Assembly: GCF_039542385.1 (NCBI RefSeq)
Contig: NZ_BAABIA010000004.1
Location: 372,001-436,000, forward strand
DNA: 64,000 nt
DNA from: Prosthecobacter algae
GTDB taxonomy: Bacteria > Verrucomicrobiota > Verrucomicrobiia > Verrucomicrobiales > Verrucomicrobiaceae
Direction: 5' to 3'
The translations under genes and the position numbers were made by a program. This document shows positions 1 to 10,172 of this stretch, piece by piece (position 1 is the first letter of the stretch; every line of letters begins with the position of its first letter). The notes beneath the pieces were generated by a model that saw only the letters and a list, made by a program, of their open reading frames with translations, did not search any database and was not told the origin of the DNA.

Positions 1-1733
<1,733 letters not shown>

Positions 1734-1734
1734 T

Positions 1735-2169
1735 ATGGCCCGCGAAAACATCATTCTTCAAGAACTGCGCGAGGTGGAGCGTACGCCGCGTGCATGGCGC
1801 AGCTTTGGTTTGGTCATGGCGACTGCCCTGGCAGTGCTGGCGGGGGTGTCGTTTTGGAAGCATGGGGTAGTCACGGCCTGGACGGCGGGGCTGGGTGGTG
1901 GAGCGGCTGTGTTTGCGGTGACGGGGCTGGTTTTTCCACGGATGCTGAAGGAGCTGCACTTGGCGTGGATGTTTCTGTCGCTGTGCCTGGGCTGGGTGAT
2001 GTCGCGGGTGGTGCTGATCCTGCTGTTTGTGCTGGTGGTGATCCCCACGCATGTCATCGGGCGGGTGTGCGGGCTGTCCTTCATGGAGATGCGACGCGGT
2101 GCGGAGAAGGAGAGCCTGTGGGTGAAAAAGAAACCCCGTGAGCGCGGGCACCACGAAAAGTTATTTTAA
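1735..2169 (+). CDS. SxtJ-family small membrane protein
   Basis: A 144-residue protein with a short polar N terminus (MARENIILQELREVERTPR) and three or four hydrophobic segments at about residues 22-40, 46-66, 75-88 and 90-105, ending in a basic tail. This matches the SxtJ family, named from the saxitoxin cluster, whose members are found next to NodU/CmcH carbamoyltransferases. Its biochemical role is not established. The start codon lies two bases after the upstream stop, so translation is almost certainly coupled to the carbamoyltransferase. Family assignment rests on size, hydropathy and neighbourhood. Confidence 0.75.
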   Translation: MARENIILQELREVERTPRAWRSFGLVMATALAVLAGVSFWKHGVVTAWTAGLGGGAAVFAVTGLVFPRMLKELHLAWMFLSLCLGWVMSRVVLILLFVLVVIPTHVIGRVCGLSFMEMRRGAEKESLWVKKKPRERGHHEKLF

Positions 2170-2207
2170 CCCGACGAAGACGGCCTACAGTGGGGCCGCC
2201 TGTCTGC

Positions 2208-2366
2208 ATGAAACGCACCCAAATCATCCGCCAATTCCTGTCCTTCCTGGCCCAGTCGGGCAAGTGGTGGCTGATGCCGCTAGTGCTGATGCTGCTGCTG
2301 CTGGGGACGGTGCTGGTCTTTGCCAAAGGCAGCGCGATTGCGCCGTTCATCTACAGCCTGTTTTGA
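2208..2366 (+). CDS. DUF5989-like 52-residue single-span membrane protein
   Basis: A 52-codon frame from ATG 2208 to TGA 2364-2366. It encodes a basic N terminus (MKRTQIIRQFLSFLAQSGKW), one strong hydrophobic helix (about residues 21-40, WLMPLVLMLLLLGTVLVF) and a short IAPFIYSLF end. The pattern FLxxxKxWWLxPxxxxLxxxGxLxxxxxxSxxAPFIYxLF is what I know of DUF5989 proteins, which accompany SxtJ-like and carbamoyltransferase genes. It is likely an inner-membrane accessory subunit; the function is unknown. It lies 38 bases after the SxtJ-like gene on the same strand. Confidence 0.78.
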   Translation: MKRTQIIRQFLSFLAQSGKWWLMPLVLMLLLLGTVLVFAKGSAIAPFIYSLF

Positions 2367-2401
2367 TCCGAGGTGTGGAGGGGGACTTGCGCTAGGCCTC
2401 T

Positions 2402-3790
2402 TTATAAAAGGCTGTCTTTGTGAAATTGGATGGCGGCGATTTTATCCGCCATGTCATGGCTGGCGCAGAAGGCGATTTCGGCGCTGGCTGCACGGCTGAG
2501 GCGGGCACGGAAGGTGACGACTTCGCCCAGGCTGAGGCCATCCACGAAGGCTTCCACGGGGCGGTGCTCCGGGCTGAGGCTGCGGATCTCGACGGTGGTA
2601 TCCACCGATAACAGGGCGCTGCGCCAATGGGCGGGCTCCATGACATTGGAGCCGACGAGGAGCCAAGCGGGGGTATCCGCCAGGAGGGGGCTGGCCCCCA
2701 TGCTGCGGGCATAGGCGGTGGAACCGGCAGCGGTGGCGACGAGGGCGCCGTCGCTGACGAGCTTGGGGATGCGCTCGACGCCATTGACGATGATCTGCAG
2801 CCAGGAACTCTGGCTGGTGGCGCGCTCGAGCCAGGCATCATTGAAGCCGTAGGACTTGTGGATGTGGCCGTCTTTGTCCTCCACCTCAATGTAGAGCATG
2901 GGCATCTGGCGAAGGATGACATCCGGAGGAGGAAAGGGGGAACTGAAAACCTGCTCCGGCGCATTCATCAGGAAGCCGAGGTGGCCGGCATTGATACCGA
3001 AGAAGGGGCGGCGCTCGCGCCAGTGTTCGCGAATACAGCGGAGCATGGCCCCATCGCCACCGAGGACGGTTATGAAGTCAGGTTTATCTTCCGTGCCGGG
3101 GCCGATTTCGGCCAGCCATTGCTGGGCCTTGGGATTTTGCGGATCAGCCTCGATGGCGTAGCTTTTGTCGCTGAGGCTTTTGCGGGCCCAGGTGCCGGGG
3201 TTTGGGGCGCGGTAGAGGCCGTAACGTTCGGTGTAGGCCTGAGCGCGTGCGGTGAGCAGGCCAGCGACGGACTGGCCGTGGCTGAGGTGATCCCGGATGA
3301 GGGTGCTGGAGCCGTGCTCTTCGATCTCAAAGATGAGGGAGTGGGGCGGAAGATCGGCTTTGTTGAGGCTAAAACCGGGGCGGGTGAGGACGGCAAAATG
3401 GGCGTGATTCCACAGGTGCTCTCCCTGGGCCCAGGTACGCTGGATGAGGGATTTGCCCAAAGCCCCGCCCGCGACGAGATCCCCACCGACGACATGCCAG
3501 AGTTCGCCCTCGTTTTCAAAGCGGGTCTGCAGCTCGTGATTGCGGGTGAAGGTGGCCTGCTCAAGATCAAAAAGATCCACAGTGACGCCAGGGAGATCCC
3601 CAAAGGTGAGGTCGGCGAGGGCTGCGCGATAGACAGCGGGGATGGAGCCGGTGACCGGTTTGTCCGGGCGGGGGCCGCAGGGGATGATGCGCACCTGATC
3701 GAACTCCCGCGCAAGTCGTTGGGCGATGACGCGGTGATGCAGGCCAGGGGGATTGAAGCTGCCTCCAAAGAGGGCAATGCGCTGGGGCAT
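2402..3790 (-). CDS. NadD-NadK fusion: nicotinate-nucleotide adenylyltransferase / NAD kinase
   Basis: Two NAD-pathway enzymes in one 462-residue chain. Residues about 3-195 form a nucleotidyltransferase domain with GGSFNPP (9-15), PCGPRPDKP (38-45) and the C-terminal SSTLIRDHL signature (161-169), expected to adenylylate nicotinate mononucleotide. Residues about 237-460 form an NAD kinase domain with GGDG (244-247), FGINAGHLGFL, and a later VSDGALVATAAGSTAYA segment. The usual (H/T)xGH nucleotide-binding motif reads GLHH here. I chose the ATG at 3788-3790 because it directly precedes the conserved first strand (MPQRIALFGG); an in-frame ATG at 3847 would add 19 poorly conserved residues. The gene is flanked by unrelated genes and appears monocistronic. 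Cytosolic. Confidence 0.85.
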   Translation of the reverse strand: MPQRIALFGGSFNPPGLHHRVIAQRLAREFDQVRIIPCGPRPDKPVTGSIPAVYRAALADLTFGDLPGVTVDLFDLEQATFTRNHELQTRFENEGELWHVVGGDLVAGGALGKSLIQRTWAQGEHLWNHAHFAVLTRPGFSLNKADLPPHSLIFEIEEHGSSTLIRDHLSHGQSVAGLLTARAQAYTERYGLYRAPNPGTWARKSLSDKSYAIEADPQNPKAQQWLAEIGPGTEDKPDFITVLGGDGAMLRCIREHWRERRPFFGINAGHLGFLMNAPEQVFSSPFPPPDVILRQMPMLYIEVEDKDGHIHKSYGFNDAWLERATSQSSWLQIIVNGVERIPKLVSDGALVATAAGSTAYARSMGASPLLADTPAWLLVGSNVMEPAHWRSALLSVDTTVEIRSLSPEHRPVEAFVDGLSLGEVVTFRARLSRAASAEIAFCASHDMADKIAAIQFHKDSLL

Positions 3791-3890
3791 GCGGCATGGT
3801 GGCGCGGAGAGGGCCGAGGGCAAGCACGGAGTGGCGGGTGGCTGCAAATGAAATGAGGCCGCAGCAACCTGCCGGATGCGAGGACTGCTC

Positions 3891-5303
3891 TCAGGCCAAG
3901 ATGCCGGAGGCCACTTTTCCTGAAACGTTGGTTAGGCGAAAGCTGCGGCCACCATATCGGTAGGTGAGTTGGGTGTGATCCAGCCCCAGGAAATGAAGCA
4001 TGGTGGCGTGCCAGTCGTGGATGTGCATAGGGTCCTGCACAGCCTTGTGGCCTATCTCATCCGTGGCTCCGTAAGTGAGTCCACCTTTGACCCCGCCGCC
4101 AGCCATCCAGATGGAGTAGCCTTTGTGATTGTGGTCACGGCCATCGGTGCCCTGGGCATAAGGGGTGCGGCCAAATTCGCCCGCCCAGACGACCAGGGTG
4201 TCTTTTAGCATGCCGCGGGCCTTCAGGTCCGTCAGCAGGGCCGCGATGGGGCGGTCGGTGGCGGCGCAGCTCTTGGCCAGGCTGTCCTTGAGCAGGTTGT
4301 GATGGTCCCAGTGGGTGGGAGAGGCGATTTCGATGAAGCGCACGCCAGCCTCAGCCAGGCGACGGGCGAGGAGGCACTGGCGGGCAAACTGGTCCTTGCC
4401 CTGGCCGATGCCGTAGAGTTTGCGCACGGACTCAGGCTCATCCCGCAAATCGAGCACTTCGGGGACCTGGCTTTGCATGCGGAAGGCGAGTTCGAAGGAC
4501 TGGATGGCCCCTTCGATTTCAGGATGATGGACCTCACGCTGCAGCTTGTGCTGGTTCATGCCCCGGATGAGATCAAGCTGGGCGCGCTGAAGCTGGGGGG
4601 AGATCTGGGGGTTGGCGATGTTTTTCATCGGCGGTCCCGGTGTCTCGTCCTTTTTCAGAAGGGCGGCGTAAAGTTCGGGGAGCTGGCTGCCGCCGATTTT
4701 GGTGCCCTGGCAGGCGGGCGGGAGAAAGGCGCTGCCGTAGTTTTGGGAGCCGCCATTGTCGGCAGGCGGGTTCAGCGTGATGAAGCCGGGAAGGTTCTCG
4801 TTTTCACTGCCCAGGCCATAGAGGGTCCAGGCCCCGAGGGATGGGCGAACAAACTGAAAGCTGCCGGTGTGCATCTGGCCAAAGGCCTGCGCATGGTTGG
4901 GCAGGTCCGTGTGCATGGAGTTGATGATGCACAGATCATCGGCATGACGGGCCAGCAGCGGATACTGGCTGGAGATCCACTGGCCGGATTGGCCATGCTG
5001 GAGGAAGGGGTGGATGGGGCCCAGCAGCTTGGCCCCGGTGGAGTCACGGCCCAGGCTGGCGGCCTGTCCACTGCGGCGCAGGAGCTCAGGCTTGTGGTCA
5101 AAGAGGTCCACATGGGAGGGGCCGCCCCGCATGGTGAGGAAGATCACCCGCTTGGCCCGTGCGGGGAAATGCGGGGCAGGGCGTGTGAAGAGGCTGCCTT
5201 CGCTGGCGGCGGCCTGTTGCGCCAGTGCCGAAAAGGCTAGCCATCCAATCCCCGAAGAGGTGGTCTGCAACATCCGGCGTCTGGAGAAGGGCAATGCGTC
5301 CAT
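3891..5303 (-). CDS. DUF1501 family protein with Tat-like signal
   Basis: A 470-residue protein beginning MDALPFSRRRMLQTT, with a hydrophobic stretch to about residue 33 and an AQQAAA cleavage-like region, i.e. a twin-arginine export signal. The body carries DUF1501 landmarks: FLTMRGGPSHVDLFDHKP, a histidine-rich middle, RFIEIASPTHWDHH, VVWAGEFGRTPYAQGTDGRDHN, and DWHATMLHFLGLDHTQLTYRY. DUF1501 belongs to the alkaline-phosphatase/sulfatase-like superfamily and is greatly expanded in Planctomycetes and Verrucomicrobia, usually beside a DUF1549/DUF1553 cytochrome partner. No such partner is adjacent here. The substrate is unknown. The chosen ATG at 5301-5303 fits the signal peptide; a TTG at 5330 is the alternative. 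Confidence 0.88.
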   Translation of the reverse strand: MDALPFSRRRMLQTTSSGIGWLAFSALAQQAAASEGSLFTRPAPHFPARAKRVIFLTMRGGPSHVDLFDHKPELLRRSGQAASLGRDSTGAKLLGPIHPFLQHGQSGQWISSQYPLLARHADDLCIINSMHTDLPNHAQAFGQMHTGSFQFVRPSLGAWTLYGLGSENENLPGFITLNPPADNGGSQNYGSAFLPPACQGTKIGGSQLPELYAALLKKDETPGPPMKNIANPQISPQLQRAQLDLIRGMNQHKLQREVHHPEIEGAIQSFELAFRMQSQVPEVLDLRDEPESVRKLYGIGQGKDQFARQCLLARRLAEAGVRFIEIASPTHWDHHNLLKDSLAKSCAATDRPIAALLTDLKARGMLKDTLVVWAGEFGRTPYAQGTDGRDHNHKGYSIWMAGGGVKGGLTYGATDEIGHKAVQDPMHIHDWHATMLHFLGLDHTQLTYRYGGRSFRLTNVSGKVASGILA

Positions 5304-5476
5304 GATGGTGAAGGGTGGTTGGCCGAACAAAAGATGTGTCCACCGTTGATACGTGGACCGGACTCTGATTCTGGCATGGGGCAGGACCGGATGACGAGCA
5401 AAAAATGGAGGCTAGCAAGGTGTGTCTTTTGAGGGGACGCTTGCGCAACGGGGGCGGTGCTGCTCTTTCTGTGGGC

Positions 5477-6559
5477 ATGCCGATGCCTTTTGTGAACGAA
5501 CCCCACCCGCTGCTGCCGCCGATTGATCGGGTGTACCGGGCGGAGGAGATCAATGCCTTTGGCAAGGACCGTGGCCCGGCTTTTTATGAGACCTGCCACC
5601 TGTATGCGCAGAGCCTGTGGCAGATCGGTTTTCCGGCGAAGTGCATCCTGCTGCTGAACCGTGCACTGTCCTCACCGATGCCCGGCAGTGAGCCGGTGCT
5701 GGCCAAGTGGCCGCTCCCTTACCAGGCCATGGCCTGGCTGCTGCTGCACCGGCCTGAAGGGCAGTTCATCGGCAATCCGCGCCGTCACTGGCAGCATCTG
5801 GCCACACGCATGGTGGAGCCCAACAAGGAAGTGCGGGCCTGGCGGGCCTGGGCCTGCTGGTATCTGGCCAAGGAGATTTTGCCCGAGGCGGAATTTCCGG
5901 GAGATCTGGAGCAGATCCGCGAAGAGGGCGTGGTGGAGCCGACCTATGCTGACATCGTGCAGCAACTGACACGCCTGTCCCCGGCGGATGATCTGGGGCA
6001 GTGGCAACTGGCGTTGTCCTGGTCGCATCAGCAGTTAGGCCGGGCCGAGAAGCCATCACTGGCCATGAGGGTGCGGCGGATTGCCGAGGATGAGCTGCGG
6101 GTGGTGCAGCGCTTGGGGCATGAAATCTGGCGCAAGTATTACCCGGGCATCATAAGTGAAGGGCAGATCGATTACATGCTGACGGTCTGGTATCAGCCGG
6201 ATGCGATGGCGCGTGAGATGCAGATGCGCGGGGCGTGGTTTGCCTTGATCGAGGTGGAGGCGCGCGGGCCTGTGGGCTACTTATCGTTTGAGCGCTATCC
6301 TGAAAATGTCCTGTTCATCAACAAGCTGTACGTGCAGCCGGAGGTGCATGGTCTGGGGGTGGGGGCTGCGGCCCTGGCCTGGACGGAGGCACGTGCCCGT
6401 GAACTGGGCTGCCACTCTGTGCAACTGCGGGTGAACAAGCGCAATGCCCCGGCGATCCGGGCGTATCAGCGGGCGGGCTTCCGGTTTGTGGAGGATGTGT
6501 GCAGCGACATTGGCAGCGGTTACGTCATGGATGACTTCCGGATGGAGAAAAGACTGTGA
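5477..6559 (+). CDS. GNAT family N-acetyltransferase with unrecognised N-terminal domain
   Basis: About 360 residues. The C-terminal half (about residues 210-360) is a GNAT fold: IWRKYYPGIISEGQIDYML, an acetyl-CoA-binding motif A (KLYVQPEVHGLGVGAAAL) and NAPAIRAYQRAGF. It would acetylate an amine of unknown identity in the cytosol. The N-terminal 190 residues are mostly helical and tryptophan-rich, with RRHWQHLATRM and RAWRAWACWYLAKEIL; I do not recognise that domain. The ATG at 5477 (MPMPFVNEPH) is preferred over the ATG at 5405, whose extra 24 residues look non-conserved. Neighbours run in the opposite direction, so it is probably transcribed alone. Confidence 0.8.
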   Translation: MPMPFVNEPHPLLPPIDRVYRAEEINAFGKDRGPAFYETCHLYAQSLWQIGFPAKCILLLNRALSSPMPGSEPVLAKWPLPYQAMAWLLLHRPEGQFIGNPRRHWQHLATRMVEPNKEVRAWRAWACWYLAKEILPEAEFPGDLEQIREEGVVEPTYADIVQQLTRLSPADDLGQWQLALSWSHQQLGRAEKPSLAMRVRRIAEDELRVVQRLGHEIWRKYYPGIISEGQIDYMLTVWYQPDAMAREMQMRGAWFALIEVEARGPVGYLSFERYPENVLFINKLYVQPEVHGLGVGAAALAWTEARARELGCHSVQLRVNKRNAPAIRAYQRAGFRFVEDVCSDIGSGYVMDDFRMEKRL

Positions 6560-6566
6560 AGCGGGG

Positions 6567-6956
6567 TTATCGCCAGTTCTCAAGGGTCAGCCCTGGTATG
6601 CGCTCAAAATGACGTGTGTTGCCCGTGATGACGATGGCATTGTGAGCGCGGGCGATGGAGCCAATCATCATGTCGGCATCGGCCAGACAGCGCCCCATTT
6701 TTTCCAACTCGGCTTTGAAGAGGCCGAAAAACTGCGCTGCGTGCTGGTCCATGCCCAGCACGCGGAGAGTTTTCAAGAAGGCATCCACGGCGCGTTTGTT
6801 TTCCAGCGGTTTGGTAGATTTCGCCGCCCCGTAATACAGCTCGCAGGCGGTGATGATGGTGGTGGCCACTTCATCATAGATGCCACGGCGCTTGAGGATG
6901 ACCTCCTCACGACCGCGCAGGATATCTATGCAGTGGTCGGTATCCAGAATCCTCAT
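6567..6956 (-). CDS. VapC-like PIN-domain toxin
   Basis: A 129-residue PIN-domain protein, the normal VapC length. It has the expected acidic active-site layout: D5 in MRILDTD, E39 in the ACELYYGA motif, D93/D95 in LADADMMIG, and a TGNTRHF motif near residues 111-117. PIN toxins are Mg-dependent ribonucleases that cut tRNA or rRNA sites; the target here cannot be told from sequence. Its ATG overlaps the antitoxin stop by four bases (ATGA, 6953-6956), so translation is coupled to the upstream antitoxin. Several conserved sites are intact, so it is probably functional. Confidence 0.92.
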   Translation of the reverse strand: MRILDTDHCIDILRGREEVILKRRGIYDEVATTIITACELYYGAAKSTKPLENKRAVDAFLKTLRVLGMDQHAAQFFGLFKAELEKMGRCLADADMMIGSIARAHNAIVITGNTRHFERIPGLTLENWR

Positions 6957-7243
6957 AGAGTGACCTCACGGCCAGGGGTGCGTGCGGCGTAGAGGGCTTC
7001 AATTTCAGCCTCCAAGCTGACATCGGACTTCCAGGTGCCTGCGATTTTATCCCAGGCATCCGCTTGTTCATTCACGCGGGATTCATCCCAGTTTTCGGTT
7101 TTCAGGGTTGGCGCAGGCTGGTCAAAAGAGCGCTCGAGGCGGTGGATGATCTCTTTATTGAGGCTGCGGTGCGTGAGCTCAGCCGAAGTCCGAAGTCTCT
7201 CAATGAGAGATTCGGGCAAGGATTTTAACGTTAAAGCGGTCAT
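6953..7243 (-). CDS. VapB/FitA-like ribbon-helix-helix antitoxin
   Basis: A 96-residue protein whose N terminus (ALTLKSLPESLIERLR...HRSLNKEIIHRLE) fits the Arc/FitA ribbon-helix-helix DNA-binding fold: a beta strand followed by two helices. The C-terminal half, with conserved tryptophans and SRVNEQADAWDKIAGTW, would bind and block the PIN toxin encoded immediately downstream with a four-base overlap. Antitoxins of this type repress their own promoter as the toxin complex. Here a perfect inverted repeat abuts the start codon, which supports autoregulation. Confidence 0.88.
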   Translation of the reverse strand: MTALTLKSLPESLIERLRTSAELTHRSLNKEIIHRLERSFDQPAPTLKTENWDESRVNEQADAWDKIAGTWKSDVSLEAEIEALYAARTPGREVTL

Positions 7244-7260
7244 GGTTCCATAATGGAACC
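7244..7260. promoter_or_regulatory. Inverted repeat at the antitoxin start, probable autoregulatory operator
   Basis: GGTTCCA-TAA-TGGAACC is a perfect 7-bp inverted repeat with a 3-base spacer, directly upstream of the antitoxin ATG. Ribbon-helix-helix antitoxins bind such short palindromes. It overlaps the region where the ribosome binds, so occupancy could block both transcription and initiation. Binding is inferred. Confidence 0.6.
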
Positions 7261-7280
7261 GTTTTGATTTTTATCAATCT

Positions 7281-10016
7281 TTACTTCAGGGTCTTGATAT
7301 ACATCACGAGGCTTTCGATCTGGGATTCATTCAGGATGCCGGCGTAGATGGGCATGCCAGTATCGAATTTTTCGAAACCTTTGACGACTTTGGCGCTGGG
7401 GTTGGTGATGGATTCTCGGAGGTAGGCTTCATCGGCCAGCGCGGTTTTGCCGCCTTTGCCAAGGATGCGCTCCGTGCCGTAGATGCCTTTCCAGCTTGGC
7501 CCGACTTTGCCGACGGTGCTGCCGTCAATGCTGTGGCAGGCCATGCAGCCGATCATCTGATAGAGCTTGGCCCCTTCTTCCACGGTCGGTTTGGCGAGGG
7601 CCACCGTTTCGGTTTTGCGGGGAGTGAGGTCCACGGTGATGTCGCCGAAGCCTTCTTTGGCCGGGTCAAACGGGGCGAGTTCCCAAGGGCTGAAATAGGC
7701 GGTGTTCGCGGCCTTGAGGCCATCGGCACTTTCCAGTCCCCAGCCGATGCGCATTTGATGCACGCCAGCCTTCATGTCGGGGATGCCGACAAAGACACTC
7801 ATGCCATCCTTGCTGAGGTAGGCGCTGCTGGCGGTGACCCATTCCTGGCCGGTGCTGCCATCCATTTTCAGGTGTGGGGAGCCGTAGTCGAAGGTGCGCT
7901 TGTAGTTCCAGCGTTCGGCACTGTAGCTGGCAGGATCGGTGGCCAGCTTTTCGCTCATCCGGGCGTTGAAACGGAGGAGCAGCCCTTTGTCCATGGGGGT
8001 GACTTCTTTGAGAAGCACACGAGGTTTGTCCGTGTAGCGAAGGCGCACGAGGCCGCTGAGTTTCTTAGCCGTGGTGCCCCATACCTGGAAACCGACGACG
8101 TAAAGCTGGCCGTCGGCTGGGTTCACGATGGCATTCAAGGGGCCGAAGTCGAACTCGCGCTCAAAGCTCATGACGGTGGCCTGGGGACGCTTGAAGCGGT
8201 CATTCATCAGCACGCGGAAGAGTTCCGGGCGGTTGTAGCCGACGTGGATCAGCTCGTCATTCAGCGGACCCATTTTGGCACCGATGAGCCAGGTCTGAGT
8301 GGCACCGCTGGGGTTCACCGGATGCGGCAGCCAGACCAGAGGCTCAGCAATGGGGGCGGGATAAGCTTCCTTGGGAGCGATGGTGGGCAGGTGACCATAA
8401 AATTGGTTATCCCGAATGATCTGGATGGGCGTGGAAGGGACGTAGTTACCCTGCTGATCGCTGGCGGTGACGAGGCCGGTTTTAGGGTTCACGCCAATGA
8501 AGGGCTGGCGCAGGCCGTGGCCGATGACCTCGAAGGATTTGCCATCGGGGGCCACCTTGATGACGGTGCCGTTGTGCTTGCCAAAGGTGGTGCCTTCCTG
8601 GCCGCCTTTGGAGATGTAAAGGGAGCCGTCAGGACCGAGCTTCATCGAGTTTGGGAACTCGCGCGTCTCAGCCGTCTGGGAGAATAGATTGCATAACATT
8701 TCATACTTGTCGGCTTCATGGTCGCCGTTGGTATCGGCCAGTTTCCAGATGCCGTTGCGGTCGAAAACGAAGAGTTCCTTGTTGCGGAAGACGATGCTCA
8801 TGGGCTCATGGAGGCCGGAGGCAAAACGCTTCCAGGTGACTTTTTCCAGGTCACCCTTGAGTCCGGAGATGAGCCACACATCGCCATCGAAGGTCACGGC
8901 TGCTGCATCGCCCTTGTCATTGAGGAAAGCGATGTCGGCGAGTCGGACGTTGCGCTTCCAGGGATTGGGGACGGGCAGGGGAATGTCGTCAATGACGTAG
9001 GCGTCTGGGGATTTCGAGAGGACGGCCTGGGTGGAGACGGTCTCGGGCCAGTGAGCCTGGTCCGCCTTGTCGGCTGAGGGAGTGGTGGGTTCCGAAGTGT
9101 TGGTGGGAAGGGCGACGGTGAGGAGCGTGTCCAGAGTGCTGGCTTCCGTGGCCGGAAGCAGGGAGACCCAGACGCGATGGGAGTCGTCGTGCTGAAGCTG
9201 GATGCGACTGCTGGAATAACAATGAATGCCGAAATAACTGTCTTTGGCGTTGTCAGCACCCAGGGTGAAGGCCTCCACCTTTTCCGGGCTGAAGCTGAGG
9301 TTTTTCAGGGCGGGAAGCTGGCCGATCTGGAAGGTCAGCGGCTGGGTGTGGGGTGGGATTTCCCAATTCTGGGCCAGGGTTTTCTTAGCCACATCCAACA
9401 TGATGTGACCGATGAGTTCCAGGTCACCGAGAGCGGCGCGGATTTCCAGGTGCTGGTAGCTGTGCATCCGGAGGGACTTGAACCGGGCCCCGGTGGCGGG
9501 GAGGGCACCGCGGCCTACTTCTTCAGGGCTCGGCCCGGGCTCGCGGGGATCCGTAAAACTGGGTCGGCTGCCGATCTGCCAGCCGGGATAGATGCCATTG
9601 GTCAGCCACACTTTGCCCACGGGTTTCGGCAGGTATTCCTGGCCGTCTTTGGTCTTTTGCCCGGCGATGTGGTAGGAGCCGGGGGCGAGGGCCTCGGGAG
9701 TGACGGGCGGTTTTCCAGCTTCGCCTTCCCAGACGGCGGAAATGCGGAGGAGGTCGGTATCGAAACAAGCCCAGAGATTATGGCCAAGATTGAGAATCAG
9801 GCCACGGGGGGTGAGGTTGTCTTTCGGGAAGCCTTCGAGGTCGCGGCAGTCGAGGACGCTGCTGAAAAACGGAAAGTCTTTTTCCACGAAGTCCCCCCAG
9901 GGCGTGTCCGCAGGAATGGCCGGAGCTTTGGGGGGAGACGCAGCTTTTTTGGCCTTTTGTTGAGCAAAGGCGGGGACAAGGGTGACAAAAAAGCACGCGA
10001 GGAGGGTGAAACGCAT
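7281..10016 (-). CDS. DUF6797-like secreted dehydrogenase-like protein with C-terminal cytochrome c
   Basis: About 911 residues. The N terminus (MRFTLLACFFVTLVPAFA) is a Sec signal peptide, and the ATG at 10016 gives it directly; the longer frame from 10052 would place 12 residues before it. The central part has beta-propeller-like repeats (IAFLNDKGDAAAVTFDGDVW, NGIWKLADTNGDHEADKYE, KLGPDGSLYISKGG). The C terminus has one haem c site, CMACH, followed by a methionine-bearing segment (FDTGMPIYAG), ending like a class I cytochrome c. I assign it to the DUF6797-type PVC proteins, thought to act in the periplasm; the substrate is unknown. It is divergent from the amidase gene with about 155 bp between the two starts. 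Confidence 0.8.
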   Translation of the reverse strand: MRFTLLACFFVTLVPAFAQQKAKKAASPPKAPAIPADTPWGDFVEKDFPFFSSVLDCRDLEGFPKDNLTPRGLILNLGHNLWACFDTDLLRISAVWEGEAGKPPVTPEALAPGSYHIAGQKTKDGQEYLPKPVGKVWLTNGIYPGWQIGSRPSFTDPREPGPSPEEVGRGALPATGARFKSLRMHSYQHLEIRAALGDLELIGHIMLDVAKKTLAQNWEIPPHTQPLTFQIGQLPALKNLSFSPEKVEAFTLGADNAKDSYFGIHCYSSSRIQLQHDDSHRVWVSLLPATEASTLDTLLTVALPTNTSEPTTPSADKADQAHWPETVSTQAVLSKSPDAYVIDDIPLPVPNPWKRNVRLADIAFLNDKGDAAAVTFDGDVWLISGLKGDLEKVTWKRFASGLHEPMSIVFRNKELFVFDRNGIWKLADTNGDHEADKYEMLCNLFSQTAETREFPNSMKLGPDGSLYISKGGQEGTTFGKHNGTVIKVAPDGKSFEVIGHGLRQPFIGVNPKTGLVTASDQQGNYVPSTPIQIIRDNQFYGHLPTIAPKEAYPAPIAEPLVWLPHPVNPSGATQTWLIGAKMGPLNDELIHVGYNRPELFRVLMNDRFKRPQATVMSFEREFDFGPLNAIVNPADGQLYVVGFQVWGTTAKKLSGLVRLRYTDKPRVLLKEVTPMDKGLLLRFNARMSEKLATDPASYSAERWNYKRTFDYGSPHLKMDGSTGQEWVTASSAYLSKDGMSVFVGIPDMKAGVHQMRIGWGLESADGLKAANTAYFSPWELAPFDPAKEGFGDITVDLTPRKTETVALAKPTVEEGAKLYQMIGCMACHSIDGSTVGKVGPSWKGIYGTERILGKGGKTALADEAYLRESITNPSAKVVKGFEKFDTGMPIYAGILNESQIESLVMYIKTLK

Positions 10017-10172
10017 CGTGTAAGAACACATGTAAAACCCCGTCTCTGTCAACGCGGATGCGCCAAGATCACATACCCTGGTGACATCTGGTTTGCCAAA
10101 TGCCTGAAAATGCCTAATCTAGATGACTTGTCTGGCGGCCCGGCCGCGTATCTCCACGCTGTTTTGCTTTCC

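Noticed and set aside
2627-3856. 409-codon plus-strand frame opposite the NadD-NadK gene
   Set aside because: Gly/Ala/Glu-rich shadow of a GC-rich gene; the minus strand has clear catalytic motifs.
9177-10172. Long N-terminal extension of the amidase frame
   Set aside because: It runs antisense through the cytochrome gene; a clear signal peptide starts at 10173.
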